64,000 nt of DNA from Tolypeutes matacus (lineage: Eukaryota; Chordata; Mammalia; Cingulata; Chlamyphoridae). Below are positions 44,109 through 55,084 of this stretch, piece by piece (within the stretch, counting starts at the first letter, position 1; each line of letters starts with the position of its first letter). The notes under the pieces are model-generated. The model saw only the letters and a program-made list of their open reading frames with translations. It did not search any database and had not been told where the DNA came from. Both the position numbers and the translations under genes were made by a program. The stretch is from positions 20,828,887 to 20,892,886 of the forward strand of contig JAKSZT010054396.1 in NCBI GenBank assembly GCA_026826555.1, read 5' to 3'.

Positions 44109-45628
44109 CTTTGTTTATTTTTTAGCTTTGTTTTGGGGGAGGCTTTGGATCACAGAAGGGTCACAACTGTGGCAGGGGAGGATCACTGGTGTGGGGTGTT
44201 GGTGATGGGGGGATGTGTGGTGAGGGGTGCACCTGGGGCTTGCCTCTATGGCATATGAATATGTTCAATTGGTCATGGGTCAATGACTCGGTGGGTGGAG
44301 ACCCACACAATAACTGAAAGAATATTGAATTCCCATCCTGGGAAGTCCTGTTATACTCTCTGATAGAGCAGCAAGAATCCCCCAAATACAAGGGCAGTGC
44401 CTAGCAAAGGAGAACAGACCATTATGCCAGGCCCTTGATATTGATGGTTGTACTTATGAACATTGTTCTTAGGAAATTGAAACTTACCATAGTATTATAG
44501 CTTGCCTAAGAGTTACATTCTGCAAGCCTCCTTGTTGCTTAAATGTGGCCTCTCTCTAAGCCAAACTCAGCATATAAACACACTACCTTCTCCCCAGCAT
44601 GAGACATGGTTCCCAGAGATGAGCCTCTCTGGCACTGAGGTATTATTACCAAGCACTGACTAGCAATGCATTTGGAAAAATACCTTGACCAAAAGGGGGA
44701 AATTTTAAACACAAATGAGTTTTCATGGCTAAGAGATTTCAGAGTGAGTCAGGAGGACATTACAGAGGTTACGTTATGCACGTCTCAGCAGGATCTCACT
44801 GACCACCACAGTAAACAGTGCCTCAAACATCAGAGCTCCTGAGGGCTCTAGAGACATCTAGACACACAGGCAGGGCAGACAATCTCAGGAATTTGGCACC
44901 CTGTCATGGGCCTTACTTTGGAATTTATGCTCCCCAATGTAACAGAGTTAGACTCATTTATAATTTCCCTACACAGGGTTCTTCTGCCTCTTTTATTTGA
45001 ACCTATAATTAGCACTATGCTCGTTAAATATATGTCCCAGGGACTTAAATCTTCTGGCTGTTCATATGCTGGTTGAGCTCTGAATCTGAGCAGAGTTAAA
45101 ATACCTACTTTCCAGTTCATTAGACTCACTCAGGACAACTAACTAAAAGATGATGGACAGTGCCCATCCCCCAAAACAGAGAGTAACTACAACTGCAAGC
45201 AAGACAGTTCCATCCATCTGCCCCATGGGATCTAAGCCCCCTCTCAATCAGAAACAGAGTGGGCATCACCATCCCAAAATCCTCAAGATTGAGGTGTGAA
45301 CAAACATAAGGGGGGGAATGCAACTATGGACTAAAGTAGATTTATGATTATTATTCTAGTAATGGAAGAACTTGTGTCATTGATATAAAGCCTCCAGAGG
45401 TTCTAAACGGAGGGAGAGGGAATAATAGGTATAACATGGGGCATTTTTAGGACATTGGAATTGTCCTGCCTGACATTGCAGGATACAAGCCACTATACAT
45501 TTTGTCAAAACATATAAAATTGTGCAGTGCAAAATGTAAACTATAATGCAAACTCTAGACCATGGTTAGTAATAATGCTTCAATATGTGTTTATCAATTG
45601 TAACAAATGTAACACAGTAATGAAAGAT
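44050..45628 (+). mobile_element. L1 3'UTR fragment (long-3'UTR subfamily)
   Basis: Resembles 42390-43990 throughout: TTTGGATCACAGAAGGGTCA, CTCCTTGTTGC, GGCCTCTCTCTAAGCCAAAC, then AGGACAACTAACTAAAAGAT and ATCAATTGTAACAAATGTAA. It stops at 45628, about 100 bp before the expected L1 end, where ORF1 sequence starts. Short open frames here are not genes. Confidence 0.8.
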
Positions 45629-45659
45629 TAAGTGCTGATTTCTCATCAGAAACCAGGGA

Positions 45660-45849
45660 GGCAAGAATGCAGTGGGTTGAAATACTTAAAGTGGTGAATG
45701 AAAGCAACTGCCAGCCAAGAATTTTATTTCAGGTAAAAATCTTCAAAAATGAAGGCGGGATTAAGACATTCTCAGATAAACAAAAACGGAAGGAGTTCAC
45801 CACCACTAAACCTGCCCTACAAGCAATGCTAAAGGGCGTTCTGAAATGA
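45660..45849 (+). pseudogene. L1 ORF1 C-terminal domain fragment
   Basis: An open piece of 60 residues (from 45667) reads VNESNCQPRILFQVKIFKN, then KTFSDKQKRKEFTTTKPALQ and ends with a stop at 45847-45849. It is the last part of the L1 RNA-binding protein; the start of ORF1 is not contiguous with it. Confidence 0.8.
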
Positions 45850-46397
45850 AAGAACACTTGACTTTGGTTCAAAGCAGCACAAAAAAATAAAGACCTGTGG
45901 TGGTAACCATTTGAGTAATTATAAATGCCAGTATTACTGTATGGTACTATTTGGTACATAACTTCACTTCTTACTTCCTACCATTGCTAAAACACAAATG
46001 CATAAAAAGAAATGACAAATCTATGTTTTTGGACCTACAATGTACAAAGATATAGGTGGTAACAAATAGAAAAATAATGGTGTAGAGAGAGAGGGATATA
46101 GGAAAATAATTTGTACATGCTATTGAAGTTAAGTCGTTATATATCTTAGATATTAAATTTTAATGCCACAGGAACCACAAGAAAAACAGATAAAATATAT
46201 CCAGATAAAAATGAGAAGACATTCAACACACACAAAAAAAAATCCAATAAATATAACAGTAGGCATAAATGGAATTGAGGGAGAAAAAAAGGTATAAGAC
46301 CTACAGTGATAAAAACTATAGACTTTTTATAGCTGATGGGTTAAAGAAGATAACAGATATGAAATCAGGAAATGTCCTGAAGTAAATGAAAGTGAAA

Positions 46398-49200
46398 ATA
46401 CGACCTACCAAATCTTATGGGATGTAGCAAAGGTAGTGCTGAGAGGGAAATTTATAGTTTATAGTTCTAAATAATTACATTAAAAAAGAAGAAAGACTTA
46501 TATCAGAGACCTAATCTCAAAACTGGAAGAACTAGAAAAAGAAAAACAAACTAAACCCAAAGTGAGCAAAAGGAAGGAAGGAAATAATAAAGATTAGAGT
46601 AGAAATAAATAAAATCAAAAAAAAAAAAAAAAAAAAAAAAAACAATAAAGAGAATCAGCAAAACCAAAAGTTGTTTCTCTGAAAAGATAAACATTGACAA
46701 ATCTTTAGCTAGATTGACAAAGAAAAAAAGAGAAGCTACAAATAATGAAAATCAGAAATGAAAGGGGGGACGTTAACATTGATGCTGCTAAAATAAAAAG
46801 GACTATGAGAGCATACTCTGAACAATGCTATGCCAATGTATTAGATAACAAGTTCTTAGAAACACACGAACTACCTACATTGACTCAAGAAGAAATAGAA
46901 GATCTCAACAAACCAATTACTAGCAAAGAGACTGAATCAATAATTGAAAACCTCCCAACAAAGAGAAGCCCAGAACCAGATGGTTTCACAGGACAATTCT
47001 ACCAAATATTACAAAAAGACTTAAAACTCCAATTCTGCTCAAACTTCAAAAAAAAAAAAATATTGAAGAGGAGGGAACACTCCCTAACTTATTCTACAAG
47101 GCCAACATCACCCTCCTACCAAAACCAGACAAAGGTACCACAGGAAAAGAAAGCTACAGACCAACATATCTTATGAATAGAGATGAAAAATTCTCAACAC
47201 AATGTTAGCAAGCCAAATCAGGCATTGGACAAAATGCAGCACCTTTTCTTGATTCAGCAACAACAACAACACTTAGAACACTAGGAATAGAAAAAAACCT
47301 CAATATGATAAAGAGCGTATCTGAAAACCCCACAGCTTACATCCCACTTAATGGTGAAAGACTGAAAGCTTTCTCTCTAAGATCAGGAAAAAGACAACGA
47401 TGTCCAATCTTACGACAGTTTTTCAACATTGTAAAAATTCTTACCAGAGCAATTGGGCAAGAAAAAGAAACAAAAGTCATTCAAATTGGAAAGGAAGAAG
47501 TAAAACTTTCCCTATTTGCAGATGATATGGTCCTATATAGAGAAAATCCTGAAAAATCCACAACAAAGCTCCTAGAGCTAATAAATGAATTTAGCAAAGT
47601 GGCAGGGTACAAGGAAACCAACCAAAAATCAGTAATGGTTCCACACACAAGCAATGAACAATCAGAAGAAATCAAGAAAAAAAAAATTCTATTCACAATA
47701 GCAAATGAAAGAATCCAGTATCTAGCAATAGATCAACCAAGGATGTAAAGGACTTGTACTCAAGAAATCTACAGCATGTTGCTAAAAGAAATTTAAAAAG
47801 GCCTAAATAATTGGAAGGATATTCTATCTTCATTGATTGGAAGACTAAACATCATTAAGATGTCAATCCTACCCAAAGCAATTTATAGATTCAATGCAAT
47901 CCCAATCAAAATTCCAACAACCTTGTTTGCAAAACTGGAAAAGACAATCATCAAATTTATATGGTAGGGTAAAGGCCCTGAAAAAGAAAAATGACGTTGT
48001 CAGACTCACAGTTCCTGATCTTAAATCTCAATACAAAGTTATAGTAATTAAAACAGCATGGTATTGGCACAAGGACAGACATATAGACCAATGGAATAGA
48101 ATTGAGAGCTCAGAAATCAATCCTCACATATATGTCCAACTGATTTCTTACAAGGGGGCACAGACCACTCTACTGGAGAAAAAAAATAGTCTTTTAAATA
48201 AATGGTGCTGGGAAAACTGGACTTCCATGTGCAACAAACAAACAAACAAAGGAGGATCCCCTACCTCTCACCTCATGCAAAAATCAACTAAAAATGGATC
48301 AAATATCTAAATATAAGAGCTAGAACTATCAAACTCCTAGAAGAAAATGTAGGGAAGCATCATCAGGACTTTGTGTTATGCAATGGTTTCTTAGACTTAC
48401 ACCCCACCCCACCCCCTCAAAAAAAAAAAAAACAGTGAAAGAGAAAATAGAAAATGGGAGCTCATCACAATTAAAATCTTTTGTTCCTCAATGGATTTTG
48501 TCACGAAAGTAAAAAGACAGCCCACACAATGAGAGAAAATATTTGGAAACCACAAATCTGGTAAAGGTTTAATATCCAGAATATATAAAGAAATCCTTCA
48601 GCTTAACAACAAAAAGGCAAATAACGGCAAAAGACTTGAATACGCATCATTCCAAAGAAGATATACAAATGGTCAGAAAGCACATGGAAAGATACTCAAC
48701 CTCATTAGTCTTCAGGGAAATGCAAATCGAAACTTCAATGAGATACCATTTCATCCCCATTAGAATGATTGCTAATAAAAAAATATGAAAAAAAAATGTT
48801 GGAGAGGATGCAGAAAAATAGGAACTCTCATTCAATGCTGGTGGCAGTGTAAAATGATGCAGCCACTGTGAAAGACAGTTTGGCGGTTCCTCAGAAAGCT
48901 AAGTAAAGAACTACCAAATGATCCAACTATCCCACTACAAGGTATATACCCAAAAGAATTGAAAGCAGGGGCTCGAACAGACATTTGCACACCAATGATC
49001 ATAGCAGCATTATTCACAATTGCCAAAAGATGGGAGCAACCCAAGTGTCCACCAACTGATGAATGGATAAATAAAATGTGGTAATTACATGTAATGGAAT
49101 ACTATTCAGCCATTAAAAGGAATGAAATTCTGATACATGCGACAGCCTGGATGAACCTGAAGACATCCCGTTGAGTGAAATAAGCCAGACACAAAAGGAC
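46398..49200 (+). pseudogene. L1 ORF2 linker, RT and C-terminal region, broken frames
   Basis: Open pieces at 46745-47176 (LPTLTQEEIEDLNKPITSKE, then PEPDGFTGQFYQ), 47305-47748 (LRSGKRQRCPILRQFFNIV, then [19 protein letters not shown] with both catalytic Asp present) and 47894-48310 ([19 protein letters not shown], then [12 protein letters not shown]). They are in different frames, and a 26-base A run lies at 46617-46642. Downstream the Cys-rich block is still visible but shifted. It is inactive. Confidence 0.85.
46617..46642 (+). repeat. A26 run within L1 ORF2
   Basis: A 26-base A run where other L1 copies have only short A stretches. It is either slippage or a tail-only insertion; no flanking direct repeat is clear. 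Confidence 0.9.
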
Positions 49201-49345
49201 ACGTACTGCAGTTATTGCAAGTTTTACAACAAACTCTTCCACCACCAGTGTTCCAGATGCTTCTGACTAAGCTCCCAGCAATTTGTCAGAGAATTTTAAG
49301 TTTTCAGAGTTTGCTGAAGGTGATGTAGAATGAAAAACAAATGTC
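49201..49345 (+). pseudogene. Possible retropseudogene tail (C-terminal codons and 3'UTR)
   Basis: Right after the L1 break, one frame reads VLQLLQVLQQTLPPPVFQ, then MLLTKLPAICQRILSF; a one-base shift then gives SEFAEGDVE and a stop (TGA at about 49330). The heptad-like Leu spacing and lack of repeats look like real protein, unlike nearby chance frames. From memory it resembles the C-terminal end of a karyopherin/importin-type protein, but I cannot name the parent. AT-rich 3'UTR-like sequence follows. No poly(A) tail or target duplication was found. Confidence 0.35.
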
Positions 49346-49939
49346 AGCATAAAAAAATCTCAATTTAAAATATTAAAAAAATTCTTAACATAGAAAATGA
49401 AGAGCTCTGGAAGAATAAGGGCAATTATGTTTGATACAGACTGTATAACACTGAAATTTACCAAAGTTAAATTTTACTTTGGGTAGATCCATGTTTGTTT
49501 TATTTATTTTTCTCAGTGAAAAGTGTATTTTCATGATGGCTTTTCACTTTATAAATACACCATGAGTTATTGAAAATTGAAATATCATGGCCTTTTTTCC
49601 CTAAAATGTGCAATTAAAATGTAAAATAATATAACAATACTTAGGTTAAAAACACCCAGTGCTCAGTTTTGAAAGATAAGGCAAAAAAAGTATAGGAGAA
49701 AGCTGAATAATACACATTTTTAAAGCTAGTATATTTTGCTATACATCAGAAAATTGAATGAAAACTGGATCGTGTTTATCAAAGCTGAGCATTAAAATCT
49801 TTGAGAGATATTTGTGAAACGTGCTGCTGTGCTATGTTAACAGTTTCACCTCCACCCCTTATATGAGTCTAGAAATATTTTAACTCAATGGGCTTGGTGA
49901 AATGTTTTGTTCTGGGTATTTATCTCCCTGTATTTTAGA
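49346..49939. other. AT-rich DNA, no gene seen
   Basis: May be 3'UTR of the putative retropseudogene at its left. No repeat recognised. Confidence 0.4.
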
Positions 49940-50065
49940 TATGTGTGGTTACAAATAGCACTAGCAGTGTGAGCTTCACCAGTTCATGTCTGCTCACTCT
50001 TTTCCTTTATAAAATAAAGGAACTGGTCCACTGAGCTCTGAGGTGTCCCTTTCAGCTCCTAGTTT
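49940..50065 (+). repeat. MIR fragment
   Basis: TCACTCTTTTCCTTTATAAA, then GGTCCACTGAGCTCTGAGG, then CCTTTCAGCTCCTAG match the plus-strand MIR 3' half. Confidence 0.55.
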
Positions 50066-50639
50066 ATATAGTTCTGTTCAGCATCTTCAAATCCACCTTC
50101 TCCTGTTTGCAGGCTTTGCATTTTTTATACTCTGAATTTTGCATGCTTTCCTGACTTCTTATTTCCAAACTGATCCTTTGTTAATGTCTAACTATTGTGT
50201 TGATTTTCATTGAAATCATATGATTCTGTCACAACTCTGTAAATTAATTTGAAGTGTATCCTTTAAGGTAACTGGGAAGACCCGCTGGTGAAAAAATATT
50301 TGTTCCCCTTTGCTTTTATCTTCAGTGTACTTAATCCTACTTCAACTTGACTCATTCATCTTATTGAACAGTGATTGTAAGGTGTAACCTTGTGGCTGAA
50401 GACTTAAAAGGAATGGAGATAGTGGACCTTTTATTCTCAAATATTGGCATGTTATCTGCAGTCACAGATTCAATTTCAAGACTGAGAATAAGGATCCTTG
50501 GTATTGTGTGGCATCTGCTGAACTGAGCATCATTTCTCATTGTACAAATTGTATAAAAACATCTAAAAGTCTGTGGAGAGATACCAAAGAAGTACTGGGC
50601 TTTTTATTTCAGTTTATGAACTTTTCTTACATTAACCTA
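50066..50639. other. Single-copy DNA, no gene seen
   Basis: No recognised repeat or long frame. Confidence 0.45.
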
Positions 50640-50810
50640 GTTGTGGTACAATGGAAAGAGTTTGAAATATGGATTTTGTTTCTGCCTCTAATTACCTGTA
50701 GCCATGGGCATGTCATTTCATATCACCTCTAGTCTTCTCACCTGTAAACTAGAGCATTGGGCTAGGTGACTGAAACATTTAAGGACTCTTCCTCCAGGTA
50801 CCTTCTAGGT
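50640..50810 (+). repeat. MIR
   Basis: GTGGTACAATGGAAAGAGTT, then TGCCTCTAATTACCTGTAGC, then GGGCATGTCATTTCATATCA and CTCACCTGTAAACTAGAG: full plus-strand MIR order. Confidence 0.88.
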
Positions 50811-52000
50811 TTGGGAGAACTCTTACACAGTGTACTTTTTAAAAAGTTATGACACTTGGTGTGCTTTTGGGGGGATAAACAGTAGAAACATGATGGTATT
50901 TCATTTTACTAATAGGATCTGAAATTCAATACGATATAGTAGTGATTGGTCAGTAATCTCTCTTGCAATATCTGAGGGAAAGACTGAGGAGCTGAGAAGG
51001 AAAATATAGGTGGAAGAAAGAGCAGGGGCAGATGGCTTGGCAAGAAAAGAATGGGCCAAAAAAAACTAAAGATTGGCTGGAGGAATGAAGGGTCAACTTA
51101 GATTTTAGGAGAGCAGAAAGCTAATATATGCCTTTGAAAATTGTAGTGCAATATAAACTGAGTATCACTTGGCTTTCTGAAAAATAATCAGCTTTGATTT
51201 AAGGCTTGTTGAAAAGGCAATGATATCTTCACTTTAGAGCTGATTAAGCCAAATACATTTTCTTATTTAAATGACAGCTTTGATACTTTAAAAATTAGCT
51301 CCCACTTTTGAAAGCTAGCTGTATTAGGTAGAAGAAAAAAAATCACCTGCTTTCCCCCCCAACATTGTTTCCTACCTAAAGGTTTGACAGTGGTGATGAA
51401 ACCAGGGAAATGTAATACTGGCCCGAAGTTACCCAGTGGGTGGGAATGAAACAACTCAAGGTTTAAGTTGAGTTGACAACAGATTGGATGTTCCCATGTG
51501 CTAATGTTGCACACTTGTATAAAATCTTTGGAAATGGAAAACATGTATTAGTACATGTTGGCATGCTTCTTTGGGCAAAGATCTTTGTTAAATACAAAGG
51601 TTCCATAAAATGAAAGCATTTAAAAGCACAGGCTTACCTGACAGTAGCATTGTTATTCTATTAATAGTTAACTGTAGAACTTACATTCACATTTAAGTTA
51701 CACAAAGTGTGTAAAACCTAGTACCGTGTATCTAGCAGGCAGTCAGTAAATATTTGATTCTTCTAACACCTCAGTGAGTTTGAAATTTTTATCACCTTCC
51801 TTCCTATCTTTGTGACCTCATTGAATCAACCTATGGACCAGAGCATTAATGAAATGTTACTGCAGAAGAGAGTTTGAGAAAATTAGCATATTATGTGGCT
51901 ATCATACAAAAAATTTTTTCTTGTAACATAAAAAAATACAGTTTTTGTTACTGCTTGTGCCTCAACTGTTTAAGTGAATATTAAAGGGATTGGAAGAAAA
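50811..52000. other. Single-copy DNA, no gene seen
   Basis: The minus-strand 93-residue open frame at 51263-51544 lacks a recognisable domain. A possible L2 3' end (GGCAGTCAGTAAATATTTG) is near 51740. Confidence 0.45.
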
Positions 52001-52215
52001 AAAAAGAATTTATTAAGTGACTACTATATATAAAGATGAAATATGGGCTCTGCTCTCAAGAAGCTTACAGACCAGTAGACAGGCAAAGATATTCACATAA
52101 CTGACTTGTACAAGATTTAAAATTCATCTGAGACTGTATGTAAAGAATTATGGATAAACTGAGGCAATGATGTAAGTGAAAAAGGAAAACACATATCCCT
52201 TCTGAAAAGAGGAGA
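52001..52215. repeat. Ancient interspersed repeat fragment
   Basis: GAATTTATTAAGTGACTACT, then GGGCTCTGCTCTCAAGAAGC and TTACAGACCAGTAGAC follow an old mammalian repeat related to that at 55085. Confidence 0.45.
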
Positions 52216-52424
52216 GATACTTTGTAATTGAATTTTCCATAAAGGACAAATACCGTGATTTTCATTCATAGTAGTTTGAAACATCGTTTCTCTTTTCTGT
52301 GTCTAACAGCCCAAATAAACTTGCCAGAAACTTTTGGAATCTTATCCTTAGTAAGCGATTGCTGTTAGCCTTCCTCTGCAGAGTTCTCCAATGGCTCTGT
52401 CACACTGCTGCACCTGAGTTGTTT

Positions 52425-52620
52425 AAAAAAAAAAATTAAACTCTTCCTAAAACATGCTGAATTCTCATCTTGCTCCAAGCCTTTGCAGATAGTTTTACCT
52501 CTGGAACACTGTTCCCTTCAATTCTTTACCTGGACAACTCGTTTTCATTCTTAAGGTCTCAGTTTAGTCTCATGCCCCCTGGGAAGCTTTTCTAATCCTC
52601 CAAGTCTGGGTTAAAGCCTA
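52425..52620 (+). repeat. L2 LINE, part 1
   Basis: ATCTTGCTCCAAGCCTTTGC, then CTCTGGAACACTGTTCCCTT, then TCTTAAGGTCTCAGTTTAGT, CCCTGGGAAGCTTTTCTAAT: clear L2 order. It continues at 52890 after an inserted older repeat. Confidence 0.82.
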
Positions 52621-52624
52621 TAGT

Positions 52625-52885
52625 GATCTCTATAGGTTAGGCTGTGCTGCAGAGAGAAACCTCCTCCAAATCTCAGTGGCTTATAAAAAACGCACTCTAC
52701 ATATTCATTGCAGGTTAGCTGGGGTCACTGCTGCATATAATCCTCCCTCAGGCCCCAGCCTCCAGGAGTATTGCCAGGTACCGTGATGGAGAACAGTTGT
52801 CTGCCGAAATGAAACTTCTGCTGCTTCCACTCACATTTCATTAGCCAAAATAAGTCACATCTAGCTATTAAGAGATAGAGAAGTA
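52625..52885 (+). repeat. MER/MLT-type repeat inserted in L2
   Basis: AAATCTCAGTGGCTTATAAA, then GCAGGTTAGCTGGGGTCACT, then AAATAAGTCACATC-like end. Similar to 28200-28430. L2 sequence resumes beyond it. Confidence 0.5.
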
Positions 52886-52889
52886 CAAC

Positions 52890-53165
52890 CCTACCATGTG
52901 CCAAGAAGAAGATTCAGAATATCAGTATCACTAATAAGCAGCACAAAGCTCTTCCTCCTTGCTCCCAGAATCCCAGTGCTTACCATAATCGAGGTACTTA
53001 TCACTCTGCACTGCAATTGCCTTATTATTAGTCAGGATCCACGAGTAGACTCCAGGCTTCTTAAAGACAGGCACTCAACCTTACCTTTATATCCAGTACC
53101 TGCTAGTTGGCAGCACATACATTTACTCAATGAACATATGTTGAATGAGTTACATGAAGAGGACA
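52890..53165 (+). repeat. L2 LINE, part 2 (3' end)
   Basis: TCACTCTGCACTGCAATTGC, then GACTCCAGGCTTCTTAAAGA, then CAATGAACATATGTTGAATG: L2 3' end. Confidence 0.78.
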
Positions 53166-53424
53166 ATATCCTTTTTTAAAAAAATGCGGGACTGTACCTT
53201 TAAATTTATTATTTCAATACAATTAAAATTAAAAATGTTATTTATATCTTATGTTCCTCAGGAAAGACATACATATAACCTTGAGCTACAACTCCAACTT
53301 TGCTTTTGAATGCAAATATTTTAACAAGCATAACACACAGAAGCTTGAACTATCAATTATTCCTAGCAGCTTATGTAAAATATCTTGTTTATCATAGAGT
53401 TCCTAAATTAGACTAAAGAAAAAA
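53166..53424. other. AT-rich DNA, nothing recognised
   Basis: No gene or named repeat. Confidence 0.5.
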
Positions 53425-53905
53425 CTCTGCCTTCAAAAATACATCTCCAAACTCATGAAGTCAGAATCTAGAATATAGGTTATCAGAGGATGGTGTGGGG
53501 ATAAGGAATGGGAAGTTAAGGCTTAAAATATACAGGGTTCCTGTTTAGAATGATGGAAATGTTTTGGTTTTGGATGGTGGTGATGGTAGCACAACATTAT
53601 GAACATAATTAACAGCACTGAAATATATATCTGAATGTGATTAAAAGGGAAAATGTTAGATTGTATATATGGTAACAGAATACATTTTTTAAAAATCCAT
53701 GGAACTATACTACACAAACAGTAGTTTGTTTTAAACCAGGGACTATCGTGAATAGCACAATTATAAAAATGTGCTATCATCAATTTTAACAAATGTTCCA
53801 CACCAATGCAAGGTATTAATCATAGGGTGGTATATGGGAATACTGTATTTTATGCATGATTGTTCTGTAAACCCACAACTTCTCTAATAAAGGAAAAAAA
53901 TACAT
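53425..53905 (+). mobile_element. Old L1M-type 3' end
   Basis: AGTCAGAATCTAGAATATAG, then GGATGGTGTGGGGATAAGG, then AATGATGGAAATGTTTTGG, GGTGGTGATGGTAGCACAAC and CACTGAAATATATATCTGAA match the ordered 3'UTR of L1M families. It ends at AATAAAGGAAAAAAAT. Confidence 0.8.
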
Positions 53906-55084
53906 CTGGGATTTTGCATTTGTCCTCAACTTGTCTTGCAGATGAATCAAAAGTTAAAGCTGTTTAATATTTAAGAAATAAAAGTAATATTTGGCTTTCT
54001 TAGTTATGAGTGGACTTTGATGGCAATTCATGACAATAAATACAAAAGATGAATTATATATCATAGATTTCTTTGTTTATAATAAGGTATTAATTTTCCT
54101 ATATATTTTAAGGCTTAAACAAGATCAGTTGAAATTCCACACCATCAAATTAGTTTAGGAAGTAGCCCATCAGTTTGTTGTTGCTTTAAACCAAAGTAGT
54201 AAATTTATTGAAAGCATATAGCTAGCAAGTAATTTGACTAAATTAAATGGCATGTTTCCAACTGGCTGCTATATACAAACACAACCATAAAGTACTTTCA
54301 AAGAAAAACACAATATGTAAGTTTGTAATCAAAAGTACAGCCCACTGAAATGTCATGTTTCCTAGATACAAATTTGTTTTCAGAAGACCATGACATTTTA
54401 AAAAATACAAGCATTGGATTTAGCAATTATTTTATTTAGGATAAAGAATATGCTTACCAATTTTAGTTTTGAAGGCTTTTTTTAGCAGATGTTTTTATTT
54501 GTATGATAGCTCATGTAATTATTACATTTTAATTTTGATCATGTTGACTGATAATTCTCTGATGTAGATAAGTCAGAATCTTTTAGCCCCAACTAATATG
54601 GCTTATTTTCTTATTGCAATTCAGTTTCCATTTTCTCAATCCACTCTCCAATAGTTATATATTAATAGGGAAATTTTCATGAATGCTCTCTGAAACTGAC
54701 CTTGGCTCAGCTCCTCTCTGATTAAAATTTGGGCAATTGAAAACTCATCTTCTCTAACAAGGCCTTCTATTTATGAGATTTTCTTCTTTTCCTGACAAGG
54801 CAAAAATCCAAGTTGATAATTTATGGAATATATCTGGATCTGTGCTTAGAGAAATGAAAGAGTTCCAATGATTATATGCTTGTTTTAGGAATTATAAACC
54901 TTAGTTTTCCATTTTTAAACAACTGTGCTTGGTGACATAAAGAAGTGAGCAAAAGTGGAAATATTCCTAAAGGCCCGTGAATTATGAAATAGATCATATC
55001 AGCTCTCCTTGTAAATCAACAGCATGAACTAGGCAATAGTGAAACAGATGAAGTTGATCTTGCTACTCCTTTCTCACCATTCAG
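53906..55084. other. AT-rich single-copy DNA, no gene seen
   Basis: About 1.2 kb with no repeat that I can name and no long open frame. Lack of recognisable repeats could reflect an old conserved non-coding region, which I cannot test. Confidence 0.45.

Larger units (their letters stand above)
45629..49200 (+). mobile_element. L1: ORF1 C-terminus, spacer, ORF2 without most of the endonuclease
   Basis: ORF1's C-terminal domain (45629-45849) is followed by a spacer of about 500 bp like that of older L1M elements, then by ORF2 from the endonuclease-RT linker (CTACCAAATCTTATGGGATG at about 46400) to near its end. Most of the endonuclease coding part is missing. The copy stops at about 49200, a few codons after CCAGACACAAAAGGACA, with no 3'UTR or tail. 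Confidence 0.8.
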
